Positions 27,213 through 34,913 of a stretch of DNA of 42,053 nt are shown here, piece by piece. The stretch is taken from contig JACMNQ010000043.1 in assembly GCA_014378465.1 (NCBI GenBank), forward strand, positions 1-42,053, read 5' to 3'. Every line of letters begins with the position of its first letter. The first letter of the stretch is position 1. The notes below the pieces were generated by a model, which worked only from the letters and a program-made list of their open reading frames with translations, was not told the DNA's origin and made no database searches. This DNA is from Oligoflexia bacterium. Its GTDB lineage: Bacteria > Bdellovibrionota > UBA1018. The position numbers and the translations under genes were made by a program.

Positions 27213-28793
27213 TCAGTCCCCTTTGGGCAGAAGACGTTTGAGCCGAACCGGATCCGGCTCAACGACTAGAGTCTTGTTGTGCGTGTAACTGGCTTCCTTG
27301 GAATCCTTGATGCGTTTCACGTGCTTCTTGAAAGTGTAGTCCACTTCTGTCTTGCCCCATTTTTCGCCGCCGCTGTAATAGACCGTGAGAACGGCTGCAT
27401 CCAGAAGAGTATCCAGAGAAGCTGACTTCCGGTCCCGAAGAGGGATCAGGGTGTGAGCGCCCGGGCGCCCTTTGACGTGCATCCAGAGGTCATTGCCGCG
27501 CGAGTGCTTGAAAGTCAGCTCCAGATTTTCATCCCTGCTCCGCCCGATCCAGATGGGCAGGCCCTCTTTCGTGATGAATGTCTTTCCGAGCCAGGCCCCT
27601 GCGCCCTGATTCTTCTTGCCGCCACCAGCGGGAGCAAGCGCGGGACTGGGAACGACTCCGAGACTTCTCTCCAGTTGCTCGAGTGCTTTCCAATCCAGGA
27701 TCTCGGCCGTGCTTGAATTTTTCTCGAGCTCGGCCAACGAGCCCTGAAAACGGAGCTGAGCTTCTTGGAAACCTGAGCGACGGGCGCCCGCTTCGAGTAT
27801 TCTCCGCGCCTTGCGTTTGGACATCTGAAAGAATTTTTCGACCTGCTCCTTGAGGCTGAGCTTCGGATCACTCGGGACCGTGAGCAATGTGCCGGGAACT
27901 TCGGCGGCGAAGTCGACGATGACTCTGACCTGGGCACCTGAGATGGGATCCTTGATGACTGGAGGCTCCTCGTGAATGACGGCTTTCAAGGCAGTTCCGA
28001 GCCGGTCCCAGTCCGCTTCCGCCTGAGCTTCCTTGAGGGTGGTCTGGGACTGACGCACGCGTTGAGTGGCCTGCTTCAGTTGTTCCTTGAGCGTTTTTTC
28101 GAGAAAACGTTTGCGCGTTTCAAAGGCTTCGAGATCCGTGTCGGCTTCAATCCAGTTCAGAAAAGTTTCAGAAGATCCGATGCGATCGACCCGTAACGGC
28201 AGGTCATCCGGAGCCTTCATTCCGTCTGGAAACTGATAGGAAGAATCGTTTTTGAGGTTTCGGCTGCGCGCCAGGACCGGGTAATCGTATTTATATTCAA
28301 TCTGGTCTGACGGAGCCCGAATCAACAGGGCTTCAGGACTTGCCGGGATGAGCGAGAGGACCAATCCCAGGCGTTCAGGGCTGCGCTCACTGGTCTCTTC
28401 TCCTGAGAACCAGAGCACGATCACGCGTTCCCTCGGGAGAGCTTCAAAACTCAGAAATTTGGATCCCCTCACATACTTGCTGAGGGCGAGATCAAAGACT
28501 GAGTGGGTGGCTTTGGGAGAATTCTTCAGAGCTTTCGCCCGTTTCGGATCGAGAAACGCGAAGTAGGTTTTGTTGGGCCTCACGCTGAAGAGAAAAACCT
28601 GCTCGGATTTCCGGGAACTGAGGCGGAGGGCCCATTCGCCTTTGAGGTAGCCTTTGGGAAATCGGGAACGCTCGGGGATCACCACTCGGTCAACGAAGAG
28701 GGCAGAGGACGCTGCACCGGATCCCCCGGGGCCCTGGCTCCTGAAAAGCTCAACCAGGGCTGAAATTTCGCGCCAATTCAGATGCAGACTCAT
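27213..28793 (-). CDS. rqcH: NFACT protein, RqcH/Rqc2-like ribosome quality control factor
   Basis: 526 residues. NFACT-N-like N-terminal half, a coiled-coil/HhH middle (about 230-370), and an NFACT-R C-terminal region recognised by GNDLWMHVKGRPGAH and LDTLLDAAVLTVYYS...TEVDYT. Family members bind stalled 50S-peptidyl-tRNA complexes and, in Bacillus, add alanine tails. The N-terminal catalytic region is divergent: where an Asp-Arg pair is expected, the text reads RERVIVLWF, so tailing activity may be reduced or absent. It is slightly shorter than Firmicute RqcH. The start ATG lies 17 bases from the start of the divergent methyltransferase gene. The gene converges on the SPFH operon with no clear terminator. 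Confidence 0.8.
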   Translation of the reverse strand: MSLHLNWREISALVELFRSQGPGGSGAASSALFVDRVVIPERSRFPKGYLKGEWALRLSSRKSEQVFLFSVRPNKTYFAFLDPKRAKALKNSPKATHSVFDLALSKYVRGSKFLSFEALPRERVIVLWFSGEETSERSPERLGLVLSLIPASPEALLIRAPSDQIEYKYDYPVLARSRNLKNDSSYQFPDGMKAPDDLPLRVDRIGSSETFLNWIEADTDLEAFETRKRFLEKTLKEQLKQATQRVRQSQTTLKEAQAEADWDRLGTALKAVIHEEPPVIKDPISGAQVRVIVDFAAEVPGTLLTVPSDPKLSLKEQVEKFFQMSKRKARRILEAGARRSGFQEAQLRFQGSLAELEKNSSTAEILDWKALEQLERSLGVVPSPALAPAGGGKKNQGAGAWLGKTFITKEGLPIWIGRSRDENLELTFKHSRGNDLWMHVKGRPGAHTLIPLRDRKSASLDTLLDAAVLTVYYSGGEKWGKTEVDYTFKKHVKRIKDSKEASYTHNKTLVVEPDPVRLKRLLPKGD

Positions 28794-28797
28794 GCTA

Positions 28798-28810
28798 AGG
28801 GTGTAACCCT
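28798..28810. promoter_or_regulatory. 13-bp palindrome between two divergent start codons
   Basis: agggt-gta-accct is a perfect inverted repeat filling most of the 17 bases between the ATG at 28793 (leftward) and the ATG at 28811 (rightward). It places a purine-rich agggt ahead of each start, so it may serve as the ribosome site for both genes or as an operator. Confidence 0.5.
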
Positions 28811-30130
28811 ATGGCGCAAATTAATAAAGATGTGATCTGGCGACTTCGCCCGGGTGCTGACCGACGTTTCAACTCAGGGCACCCCTGGGTGTACTCCAAT
28901 GAGCTGGCTGAAAGCCCCAAGGGGATTGAGCCAGGCCAGGTCGTCGAGCTGCAGGACGCGTCCAACAAATTTCTCGCGCGGGGCTATGGCAATCCTGCGT
29001 CGCTCATTTCGTTTCGAATCCTGTCCAAGAATCCAGCCGAAAAGAATCCACTTTCGCCGGAGACCCTTGCCAGAAAGTTTGGAGCCGCCGCGAAGCTCCG
29101 CGAAAAAGTCGGATTGAAGGATTTTTCCTACCGCCTCTGCTTCGCCGAAGCCGATGGCCTTCCCGGCCTCATCATTGACCGCTATGTCCTCAAGGCCGGT
29201 GGTCAGGCCTTCGTCATTCAGGCTCATACGGCAGGCATTGACCGCGCCCTGCCTGAAATCTTCAAGGCACTCGAACTTCATGCGGCAGAGTCCTGGTCAA
29301 AGACCGGGATCGTGCTTCGCAATGATGTCAGCGTGAGAAAGCTCGAAGGCCTCACTGAACACAAAGTCGAAGTCATTCGTCCGCTCGCGGGAGTGGACTT
29401 CAACCACGTCACGATCCTTGTGGCCTCGTATGATTTCAAGCCCCTCGAGTTCACGACCGATCTCGTCGAAGGCCAGAAAACCGGCTTTTTTCTGGATCAG
29501 TCCGAGAACATCCGCATGGCGGCGACGAAGATCAGACCGGAAGCGTTCGGGAAGAAAATCCGCATCCTGGATCTCTGCTGCTACGTCGGCCAGTGGAGCA
29601 CGCACTTGATGAAGCGTTACCGCGATGCGGGCGTCGAAGTCGAAGTCGTCGCTTTTGATGCTTCCAACAAAGCGCTTGAGCTGGCGAAAAAGAATATCGG
29701 TGGCAAGTGCACCGCGGTGCAAGGCGATGTGCTCAAGGATCTCACGCAGTTTCCTGATCAGAGTTTTGATCTGATCATCTCAGATCCTCCCGCCCTCATC
29801 AAGGGACGCAAGGACATCCCCGCCGGAATTCATGCTTACATGCAGCTCAATACGCAGGTTTTCAGAATCGTGAAAGTCGGGGGTGCAGTGGTCTGCTGTT
29901 CCTGTTCCGCACTTCTTGAGGAAGCGGATTTTCTGAAAGCGCTCGCGAAAGCGGCGAGGAGAAACAGTCGAACCGTGCAGTGGATCGGCCGGGGCGCGCA
30001 GGCTGCCGATCATCCGATGCTCGCCGAATTTCCTGAAGGTCATTATCTGAAGGCCTGGGTCGGAATCGTCAGTGAGAGCGGTGAATCAGTTTCCGCTGAA
30101 AAGCCGGGCAAGGGCAGAAATCATGATTGA
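28811..30130 (+). CDS. RlmI-like 23S rRNA (cytosine-C5) methyltransferase
   Basis: 439 residues. An N-terminal PUA domain (about 1-75, GHPWVYSNEL) leads into a class I SAM methyltransferase: SAM-binding LDLCCYVGQWS, acidic AFDAS, catalytic ISDPPALIKG and VVCCSCS with the candidate nucleophilic cysteines. Closest known family is RlmI (m5C1962 of 23S rRNA), which is about 396 residues; this one is 40 longer, with a Lys/Glu-rich tail. The family's LDL(F)SYTGG is altered to LCCYVGQ, so substrate detail is uncertain. The aaggg of the upstream palindrome serves as ribosome site. The 3' end overlaps the peroxiredoxin gene by 8 bases. Confidence 0.85.
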   Translation: MAQINKDVIWRLRPGADRRFNSGHPWVYSNELAESPKGIEPGQVVELQDASNKFLARGYGNPASLISFRILSKNPAEKNPLSPETLARKFGAAAKLREKVGLKDFSYRLCFAEADGLPGLIIDRYVLKAGGQAFVIQAHTAGIDRALPEIFKALELHAAESWSKTGIVLRNDVSVRKLEGLTEHKVEVIRPLAGVDFNHVTILVASYDFKPLEFTTDLVEGQKTGFFLDQSENIRMAATKIRPEAFGKKIRILDLCCYVGQWSTHLMKRYRDAGVEVEVVAFDASNKALELAKKNIGGKCTAVQGDVLKDLTQFPDQSFDLIISDPPALIKGRKDIPAGIHAYMQLNTQVFRIVKVGGAVVCCSCSALLEEADFLKALAKAARRNSRTVQWIGRGAQAADHPMLAEFPEGHYLKAWVGIVSESGESVSAEKPGKGRNHD

Positions 30131-30581
30131 GGAAGGTAAAAAGGCTCCTGCCTTTTCCCTCCTTTCCGATGAGGGCGTGCAGGTTTCCTTGAAGGATTTC
30201 AAGGGCCAGTCCGTGATTCTTTACTTCTATCCCAAGGACAGCACTCCGGGCTGCACTCAGGAAAGCGGCGATTTTAGGGACTCTTTCGCGAAATTCAAGA
30301 AGTCAGGCGCTGTGGTTCTTGGGATCAGCCGGGATTCGGTCGCAAGCCACGCCAAGTTCAAGGCGAAGCACTCGCTGACGTTTCCGCTTCTTTCCGATAC
30401 GGAGGGCGAAGTCTGTGAGGCTTATGGCGTCTGGCAGGAAAAATCTCTCTACGGGCGCAAATTCATGGGGATCGTTCGCACCACAGTCGTGATTGACAGT
30501 GACGGAAAAGTGATGAAGATTTTCTCAAAAGTGAAAGTCAAAGGCCACGTCGACGAAGTCCTGCAACTTTTCAAGAAATGA
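30123..30581 (+). CDS. bcp: Bcp/PrxQ peroxiredoxin
   Basis: 152 residues. Thioredoxin-fold peroxidase with peroxidatic C44 in YFYPKDSTPGCT and the catalytic Thr/Pro. The usual resolving cysteine five residues on is Gly, and the alternative helix-3 cysteine of PrxQ is also absent. The only other cysteine is C98 (EGEVCEAYGVW). It is therefore either a one-cysteine enzyme or uses C98. It reduces hydrogen or lipid peroxides with thioredoxin or another thiol. The start at 30123 is preferred over an upstream frame start because it begins the normal family N-terminus and has aagggc about 8 bases upstream. Overlaps the methyltransferase by 8 bases. Confidence 0.9.
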   Translation: MIEEGKKAPAFSLLSDEGVQVSLKDFKGQSVILYFYPKDSTPGCTQESGDFRDSFAKFKKSGAVVLGISRDSVASHAKFKAKHSLTFPLLSDTEGEVCEAYGVWQEKSLYGRKFMGIVRTTVVIDSDGKVMKIFSKVKVKGHVDEVLQLFKK

Positions 30582-30857
30582 TTTACAGCCTTTCGACGTG
30601 ATTGTGACCTTGCACTTTGAATGGGCGTTCTGAACGCCTTCACGGAAATTTCCTTCGAAAACACCACGAATCCTGGGTGTCCGCGGATCCACGGCATTCG
30701 CATCTGACTCGCTTCGCGCTCCTGGCGAACGTGTCCCCCGATTTTTTCACAACCCTCAATAAATATCCATTCTGGCATATTCGTTGCTTAACAGGCCGAG
30801 CCCGGTCTGCAGCACGGATGTTTTCAGGAACGGGCGAAACTTCGGGGGGAGTAAGAG

Positions 30858-31352
30858 ATGTCACAGAGTCTATCGCAAGGGTGGAGTACCTGGAACTGGG
30901 TGATCGTGGTGGGGTTGTTCCTGATGATCTCAGGCCAGTCCGGTTTAGCCACGGCCAACAATCTGGGTTACGCCCACTGGAGTCTGGACCAGGCGCAGGC
31001 CCTGCCTGAGGCCAATCCGGAAGTCCCCCTGACCACGCGAGCAACTGTTTCCGGTAAAGTCACTTTTGAACGTCGCTGGACGATTGTCCCGATGATCATG
31101 TGCCAGCCCCAGTCTCTTCCCTGTGTGAAGTCGCATCCCTACTGGGTCCTGACCGTGACCCAGGACGGGGTCAAATACCAATTGGATACCGTGTACGCCC
31201 TCGGAAATGAAAATGCTCCCGAAGCCATGAACGTGAACGGCGCCCTCATTCGGCAGGGGTCCCAGGTCTCTCTCGAAGGTCGCATTCAACTCATTTCACA
31301 AGGATTTGCCGTCATCAGCGACTTGAACCGAGTCGACATCACAATGGACTGA
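30858..31352 (+). CDS. Secreted protein of unknown function
   Basis: 164 residues. Signal sequence WVIVVGLFLMISG with likely cleavage after ATA near residue 34; mature domain of about 130 residues, beta-rich, with a Cys pair (MCQPQSLPCVK) that could form a disulphide. The order TTRATVSGKVTFERRW ... VSLEGRIQLI reads like a small OB-fold, but I assign no family. The purine-rich ggggggagtaagag gives a good ribosome site. The preceding 276 bases contain a 15-base palindrome (30624-30638) and an AT-rich stretch that may carry the promoter; no strong boxes are visible. Confidence 0.7.
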   Translation: MSQSLSQGWSTWNWVIVVGLFLMISGQSGLATANNLGYAHWSLDQAQALPEANPEVPLTTRATVSGKVTFERRWTIVPMIMCQPQSLPCVKSHPYWVLTVTQDGVKYQLDTVYALGNENAPEAMNVNGALIRQGSQVSLEGRIQLISQGFAVISDLNRVDITMD

Positions 31353-31409
31353 GTCCATTGCCCAGACGCAGGATTGAGTTTTCTGCCGCACCCTGCTATT
31401 GGGTGAGGC

Positions 31410-32621
31410 GTGCCACAAACCTACCGTTTTTTCGCGACCACCGCCAAAGGGATGGAATCTCTCCTCTTGCAGGAAATTCAGTCCTTTGGAGCTCAAGACA
31501 TTCATGAAACCCGTGCCGGAGTTTACTTTCAGGGCACTCTTGAGCTGGGCTACCGCGCCTGTCTCTGGTCCCGGATCGCCAACCGAATCCTGCTGCCGCT
31601 CGCGACTTTCGCGGCTCCCACCCCTGAGAAACTTTATGGCGGCGTGAAGCAGATCCGCTGGTCCGATCATCTGACTCCTCAGAACACGATCGCGGTGGAT
31701 TTTTCAGCTTCCACGGGCAGCGCCACTTCACCGCGGTCAGCGATCACGCACACTCATTACGGCGCATTGAAAGTCAAAGACGCGATCGTCGATCAGATGC
31801 GTGAAATCCACGGGGAGCGTCCCTCGGTCAATCCGACCCAGCCGGATCTTCGCATCAATGTTTACCTGAACAATGACGAAGCCACCGTGAGTCTGGATCT
31901 CTCGGGCGACAGCTTGCACAAACGCGGTTATCGAAAAGAGGGCCACCTGGCTCCTCTGAAGGAAAATCTCGCGGCCGCGATTCTGATGACAGCAGGCTGG
32001 CCCGAAGCTGCAAAGAAGGGTGCTTCCTTCATTGATCCGATGTGCGGTTCAGGAACGTTGCCCATCGAAGCGGCCATGATCGCTTCGGACCGGGCTCCCG
32101 GACTGGCAAGAGCGTTCTGGGGGTTCACCGGCTGGAAGAAACACGAACCGCAGGTCTGGCAGAAGTTGATCGAAGAAGCCAAAACCCGGGAGATTCACGA
32201 CAAGAAGCTTCTTCCGACGATCATCGGTTACGACGCCGATTTCAACGCCGTGAGAGAATCGATCAACAACCTTGAGCATTCCGGGATGCGAGGCAAAGTT
32301 CACATCGAAAAACGCGACTGGAGTGCTTGCGAGCCAGTCGCTCCCCATCCCCTGGCCGCAGCAAGTCAGCCGGAACAGGGTCCTCTGGGTCTGGTGGTCA
32401 TCAATCCTCCTTACGGCGAGCGTATTGGGGAAATGGAAGCGCTCAAGGTCCTGCACAAGGATATCGGTGATGGTTTCAAGAAGAAATTCAAGGGCTGGCA
32501 GGGTTACGTCTTCACCGGCGAACCCGAATTGGCCAAAGTGATCGGCCTCAAAGCCAGTCGCAGATTTGTCCTCTTTAATGGAGCGATCGAGTGCCGACTG
32601 CTGAAGTATGATTTGTACTGA
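31410..32621 (+). CDS. THUMP-domain RlmL-like 23S rRNA (guanine-N2) methyltransferase
   Basis: 403 residues from a GTG. The N-terminal THUMP region (about 1-170; FFATTAKGMESLLLQEI is typical of the RlmL/YpsC opening) precedes a SAM methyltransferase with FIDPMCGSGTLPIEAAMIA and the catalytic VVINPPYGERIGE (NPPY motif for N-methylation). It lacks the second RlmK half of the E. coli fusion protein, as is usual outside gammaproteobacteria. The target by family is G2445 of 23S rRNA, not proven here. ggtgagg lies just upstream of the GTG, and no ATG alternative keeps the conserved N-terminus. Confidence 0.9.
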   Translation: MPQTYRFFATTAKGMESLLLQEIQSFGAQDIHETRAGVYFQGTLELGYRACLWSRIANRILLPLATFAAPTPEKLYGGVKQIRWSDHLTPQNTIAVDFSASTGSATSPRSAITHTHYGALKVKDAIVDQMREIHGERPSVNPTQPDLRINVYLNNDEATVSLDLSGDSLHKRGYRKEGHLAPLKENLAAAILMTAGWPEAAKKGASFIDPMCGSGTLPIEAAMIASDRAPGLARAFWGFTGWKKHEPQVWQKLIEEAKTREIHDKKLLPTIIGYDADFNAVRESINNLEHSGMRGKVHIEKRDWSACEPVAPHPLAAASQPEQGPLGLVVINPPYGERIGEMEALKVLHKDIGDGFKKKFKGWQGYVFTGEPELAKVIGLKASRRFVLFNGAIECRLLKYDLY

Positions 32622-32696
32622 AAGCGTCCTTCAGCGGCGCTGAGCGACATTAAGTCTCTATGCGCATGACAGGAAGTCTGATAAATTCCCTGGACT

Positions 32697-33293
32697 ATGA
32701 AAAATTCGACTCCGCGCGGCGAACTGGTGAAAGAGATCCAAACAGACGCTCGCCATGACCTCGATGCGCAATCTGAAGGATTTCTCAATCTCCTGAGTCA
32801 GGAACAGCTGGTCCGCACTCACAAAGTTCCCGGCGTGAAATCTGTTCTCGTGGTTCTCTCTTCTCGTGGAATGGTTTTCGATACGGAATCCCTTCGTCAG
32901 AAGGTTCTGCTCACTTATCCTGAAGCGAAGGTTTATTTCCTGACCACGATCGGAAAAGCGATCGGAACTCCGGTCCCCAAGCAGGTCGATCTCCTGATTG
33001 ACTTCACCGGACCCGGGCAGCGTCAGGGCTGGTTCTACGCCAGAAAATTGCGCAGCATGGCTCGCGTGGCGATCGGCCGTAATGCAGGACTCTTCCGCGC
33101 TAAAATCTACGACCAGTGTTTTGACGACAAGGCCAAGCTGAAAGATTTGCCTCGTGATCTTCTGGGTCGCGAGCGATTGGTTCAAAAACAGGTGCTGGCG
33201 ATGGCCGGCATTCCGATGGCTCAACATGGAGACCTGACTCCAGATACAGGCAAGACGATTGCTCTGGATCTGCCCAGCCTCAAAAGGACCTGA
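32697..33293 (+). CDS. Conserved-looking cytoplasmic protein of unknown function
   Basis: 198 residues, no signal peptide or membrane helix. The core VKSVLVVLSSRGMVFDTES ... YFLTTIGKAIGTPVPKQVD, LLIDFTGPGQRQGWFYARKL, VAIGRNAGLFRAKIYDQCF looks like a Rossmann-type alpha/beta fold. It vaguely recalls DUF6913 of Bacteroidetes (hydrophobic DxLI strand, basic helix, G...YD near the end), but this is memory of pattern, not a match. It follows the RlmL-like gene by 75 bases and may be independent. The stop is followed at once by a duplicated 12-base segment. Confidence 0.68.
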   Translation: MKNSTPRGELVKEIQTDARHDLDAQSEGFLNLLSQEQLVRTHKVPGVKSVLVVLSSRGMVFDTESLRQKVLLTYPEAKVYFLTTIGKAIGTPVPKQVDLLIDFTGPGQRQGWFYARKLRSMARVAIGRNAGLFRAKIYDQCFDDKAKLKDLPRDLLGRERLVQKQVLAMAGIPMAQHGDLTPDTGKTIALDLPSLKRT

Positions 33294-33307
33294 TGAAAAG
33301 GACCTGA
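33282..33307. repeat. Short direct duplication around a stop codon
   Basis: aaaaggacctga occurs at 33282-33293 and again at 33296-33307, with tg between. The first copy carries the natural stop of the preceding gene. A small slippage duplication; no functional role is evident. Confidence 0.75.
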
Positions 33308-33389
33308 GCCCCAGAGAGGGGGCCTCGCTTCGGCGAACTGTCGAAGGCATTGATATTCAGAAGTACAAGCAAGGAGTTTCACCCGCCAG

Positions 33390-34913
33390 ATGCCCACGCT
33401 GCTCAAAAAATACTTCAGCTTTATGTGGTCTCTCAAATTCGCGATTTTCGTTCTGCTTTCCCTCACTTCAACTCTGATCGTCGCGACGGTCATGGAGTCT
33501 CAATACGATACTCCGACTGCGCAGTACTGGGTTTATCATTCGGCCTGGTTCTATCTCCTCCTCACTCTGCTCGGAGTCAACATACTCTCCGTGGCTCTCA
33601 GCCGCTTGCCCTGGAAGAAGAGGCACACTCCCTTTCTGATCGCTCATCTGGGCATTCTCACCTTGCTGGCCGGTTCCTACTTCACGGATCAAAAAGGCCT
33701 CGACGGCAGCATCCGGTTGACTGAAGGCGATACCAGCAACACGGTCGAAGTCAATTCACCTCAACTGATGTTGAGTGAAGGCAACAAGGTCCGGTCCATC
33801 CCGATGGAGTGGCTGCCCCCGAACGCTGAATTCAAACCGCGGACTTTTGAAGAGTACGGTCTCAAGATCGACCGGTTTCTCAGTCACGCGGATGCCGAAG
33901 TTTCCTTCGTGCCCGCCAACGCCGACGTGGACGCCGCGAGTGCGCAGCCGGCGATTCAGCTCAAGCTCGCCGCCCAGCCGAAAAACGCAGGGCAGACCGT
34001 GATGAGGATTTCTCAGGAATACTGGCTTTGGGCCGGAGATCCAGCCTGGAGAAGCATTCAGGCGGGCCCGGCTCGCCTCAATCTCGAGACGGAGCTCATG
34101 CCATTTCCGAAGCAGCTCGAGAAGGCCGGCTCTCCCCAGATCAAATTCAAGTTTGAATCGAACGGCGACCTGACCTATGTCTCCGAAACATCCGAAGGCA
34201 AGACGCTCCAAGGGCGCCTGAAGAAAGGACAGATCGTCGGGCAGGTCATCAATCCCGGCTGGCGCATGGCCGTCAAACTCACGATCGAATCCGTTCTGCC
34301 GCGCGCGGTCAGTTCCGTGAACTACAAGCCCTCGAAGATTCAGTATGGCAACAATGCTCCTCAGTCGGCCATTCATATCATCGCGGGTCAGAACGGCATG
34401 ACGACTTCGGGCAAGCCCGGCTCCGCTGAGATCTGGCTTGGACTCGGGGACCGCGCGAGCCTCTCGTCCCAAGGACGAACCGTGAGCATTGGCTACTTTC
34501 CAAAGCGAATTGTTCTGCCGTTTGGCATCAAACTTCATCGTTTTGATATCAACCATTACGAAGGAACGAATAATCCGTCTGAATTCTCCTCGAAAGTTTC
34601 CGTCGTGCAGGCTCCTGAGAAGGGTGGGGAAGGGAAACCGGTCACGATCAGCATGAATGAACCCCTCACGCAGAACGGTGTGACTTTCTATCAGGCCAGC
34701 TACGAAGACGGGCAACCACGCCCGGTGGTCTCCATTTTTTCGATCAACCGCGATCCGGGGCGCTGGATGAAGTACTTGGGTTCCTTTCTGATCGTGTTGG
34801 GCACGCTCCTGCTCTTCGGTGACAAGTACGTCAAAGGCCGATCGGCTCGAAAGAAGGCCATCGTCAATGGCGCGCCCAAGGTTCCGACATTTCAGCATGA
34901 GGTTCAATTATGA
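33390..34913 (+). CDS. resB: ResB/Ccs1 cytochrome c biogenesis protein (system II)
   Basis: 507 residues. Three N-terminal membrane helices (about 12-32, 50-68, 80-94), a large extracytoplasmic domain (about 95-465) and a final helix near 472-490 (KYLGSFLIVLGTLLLF), the classic ResB layout. The conserved FYQASYEDGQ before the last helix supports the family. With CcsA it exports haem and presents it for attachment to CXXCH of apocytochromes c. The aaggag lies 13 bases from ATG 33390, wide spacing, but no in-frame alternative is better. The stop overlaps the ccsA start as atga, so the pair is translationally coupled. Confidence 0.92.
   Translation: MPTLLKKYFSFMWSLKFAIFVLLSLTSTLIVATVMESQYDTPTAQYWVYHSAWFYLLLTLLGVNILSVALSRLPWKKRHTPFLIAHLGILTLLAGSYFTDQKGLDGSIRLTEGDTSNTVEVNSPQLMLSEGNKVRSIPMEWLPPNAEFKPRTFEEYGLKIDRFLSHADAEVSFVPANADVDAASAQPAIQLKLAAQPKNAGQTVMRISQEYWLWAGDPAWRSIQAGPARLNLETELMPFPKQLEKAGSPQIKFKFESNGDLTYVSETSEGKTLQGRLKKGQIVGQVINPGWRMAVKLTIESVLPRAVSSVNYKPSKIQYGNNAPQSAIHIIAGQNGMTTSGKPGSAEIWLGLGDRASLSSQGRTVSIGYFPKRIVLPFGIKLHRFDINHYEGTNNPSEFSSKVSVVQAPEKGGEGKPVTISMNEPLTQNGVTFYQASYEDGQPRPVVSIFSINRDPGRWMKYLGSFLIVLGTLLLFGDKYVKGRSARKKAIVNGAPKVPTFQHEVQL

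Noticed and set aside
30582..30857. Riboswitch or structured RNA ahead of the 30858 gene
   Set aside because: A short palindrome (30624-30638) and GC-rich stretches are present, but no known riboswitch core could be matched by eye.
32631..32643. Palindrome tcagcg-g-cgctga after the RlmL-like gene
   Set aside because: One-base centre and no T run; too short to claim as a terminator. Similar small palindromes follow other genes (17543-17555, 30624-30638), but I cannot show they are related.
33756..34907. 383-codon open frame on the minus strand
   Set aside because: Antisense to the extracytoplasmic part of resB; no domain, no ribosome site.
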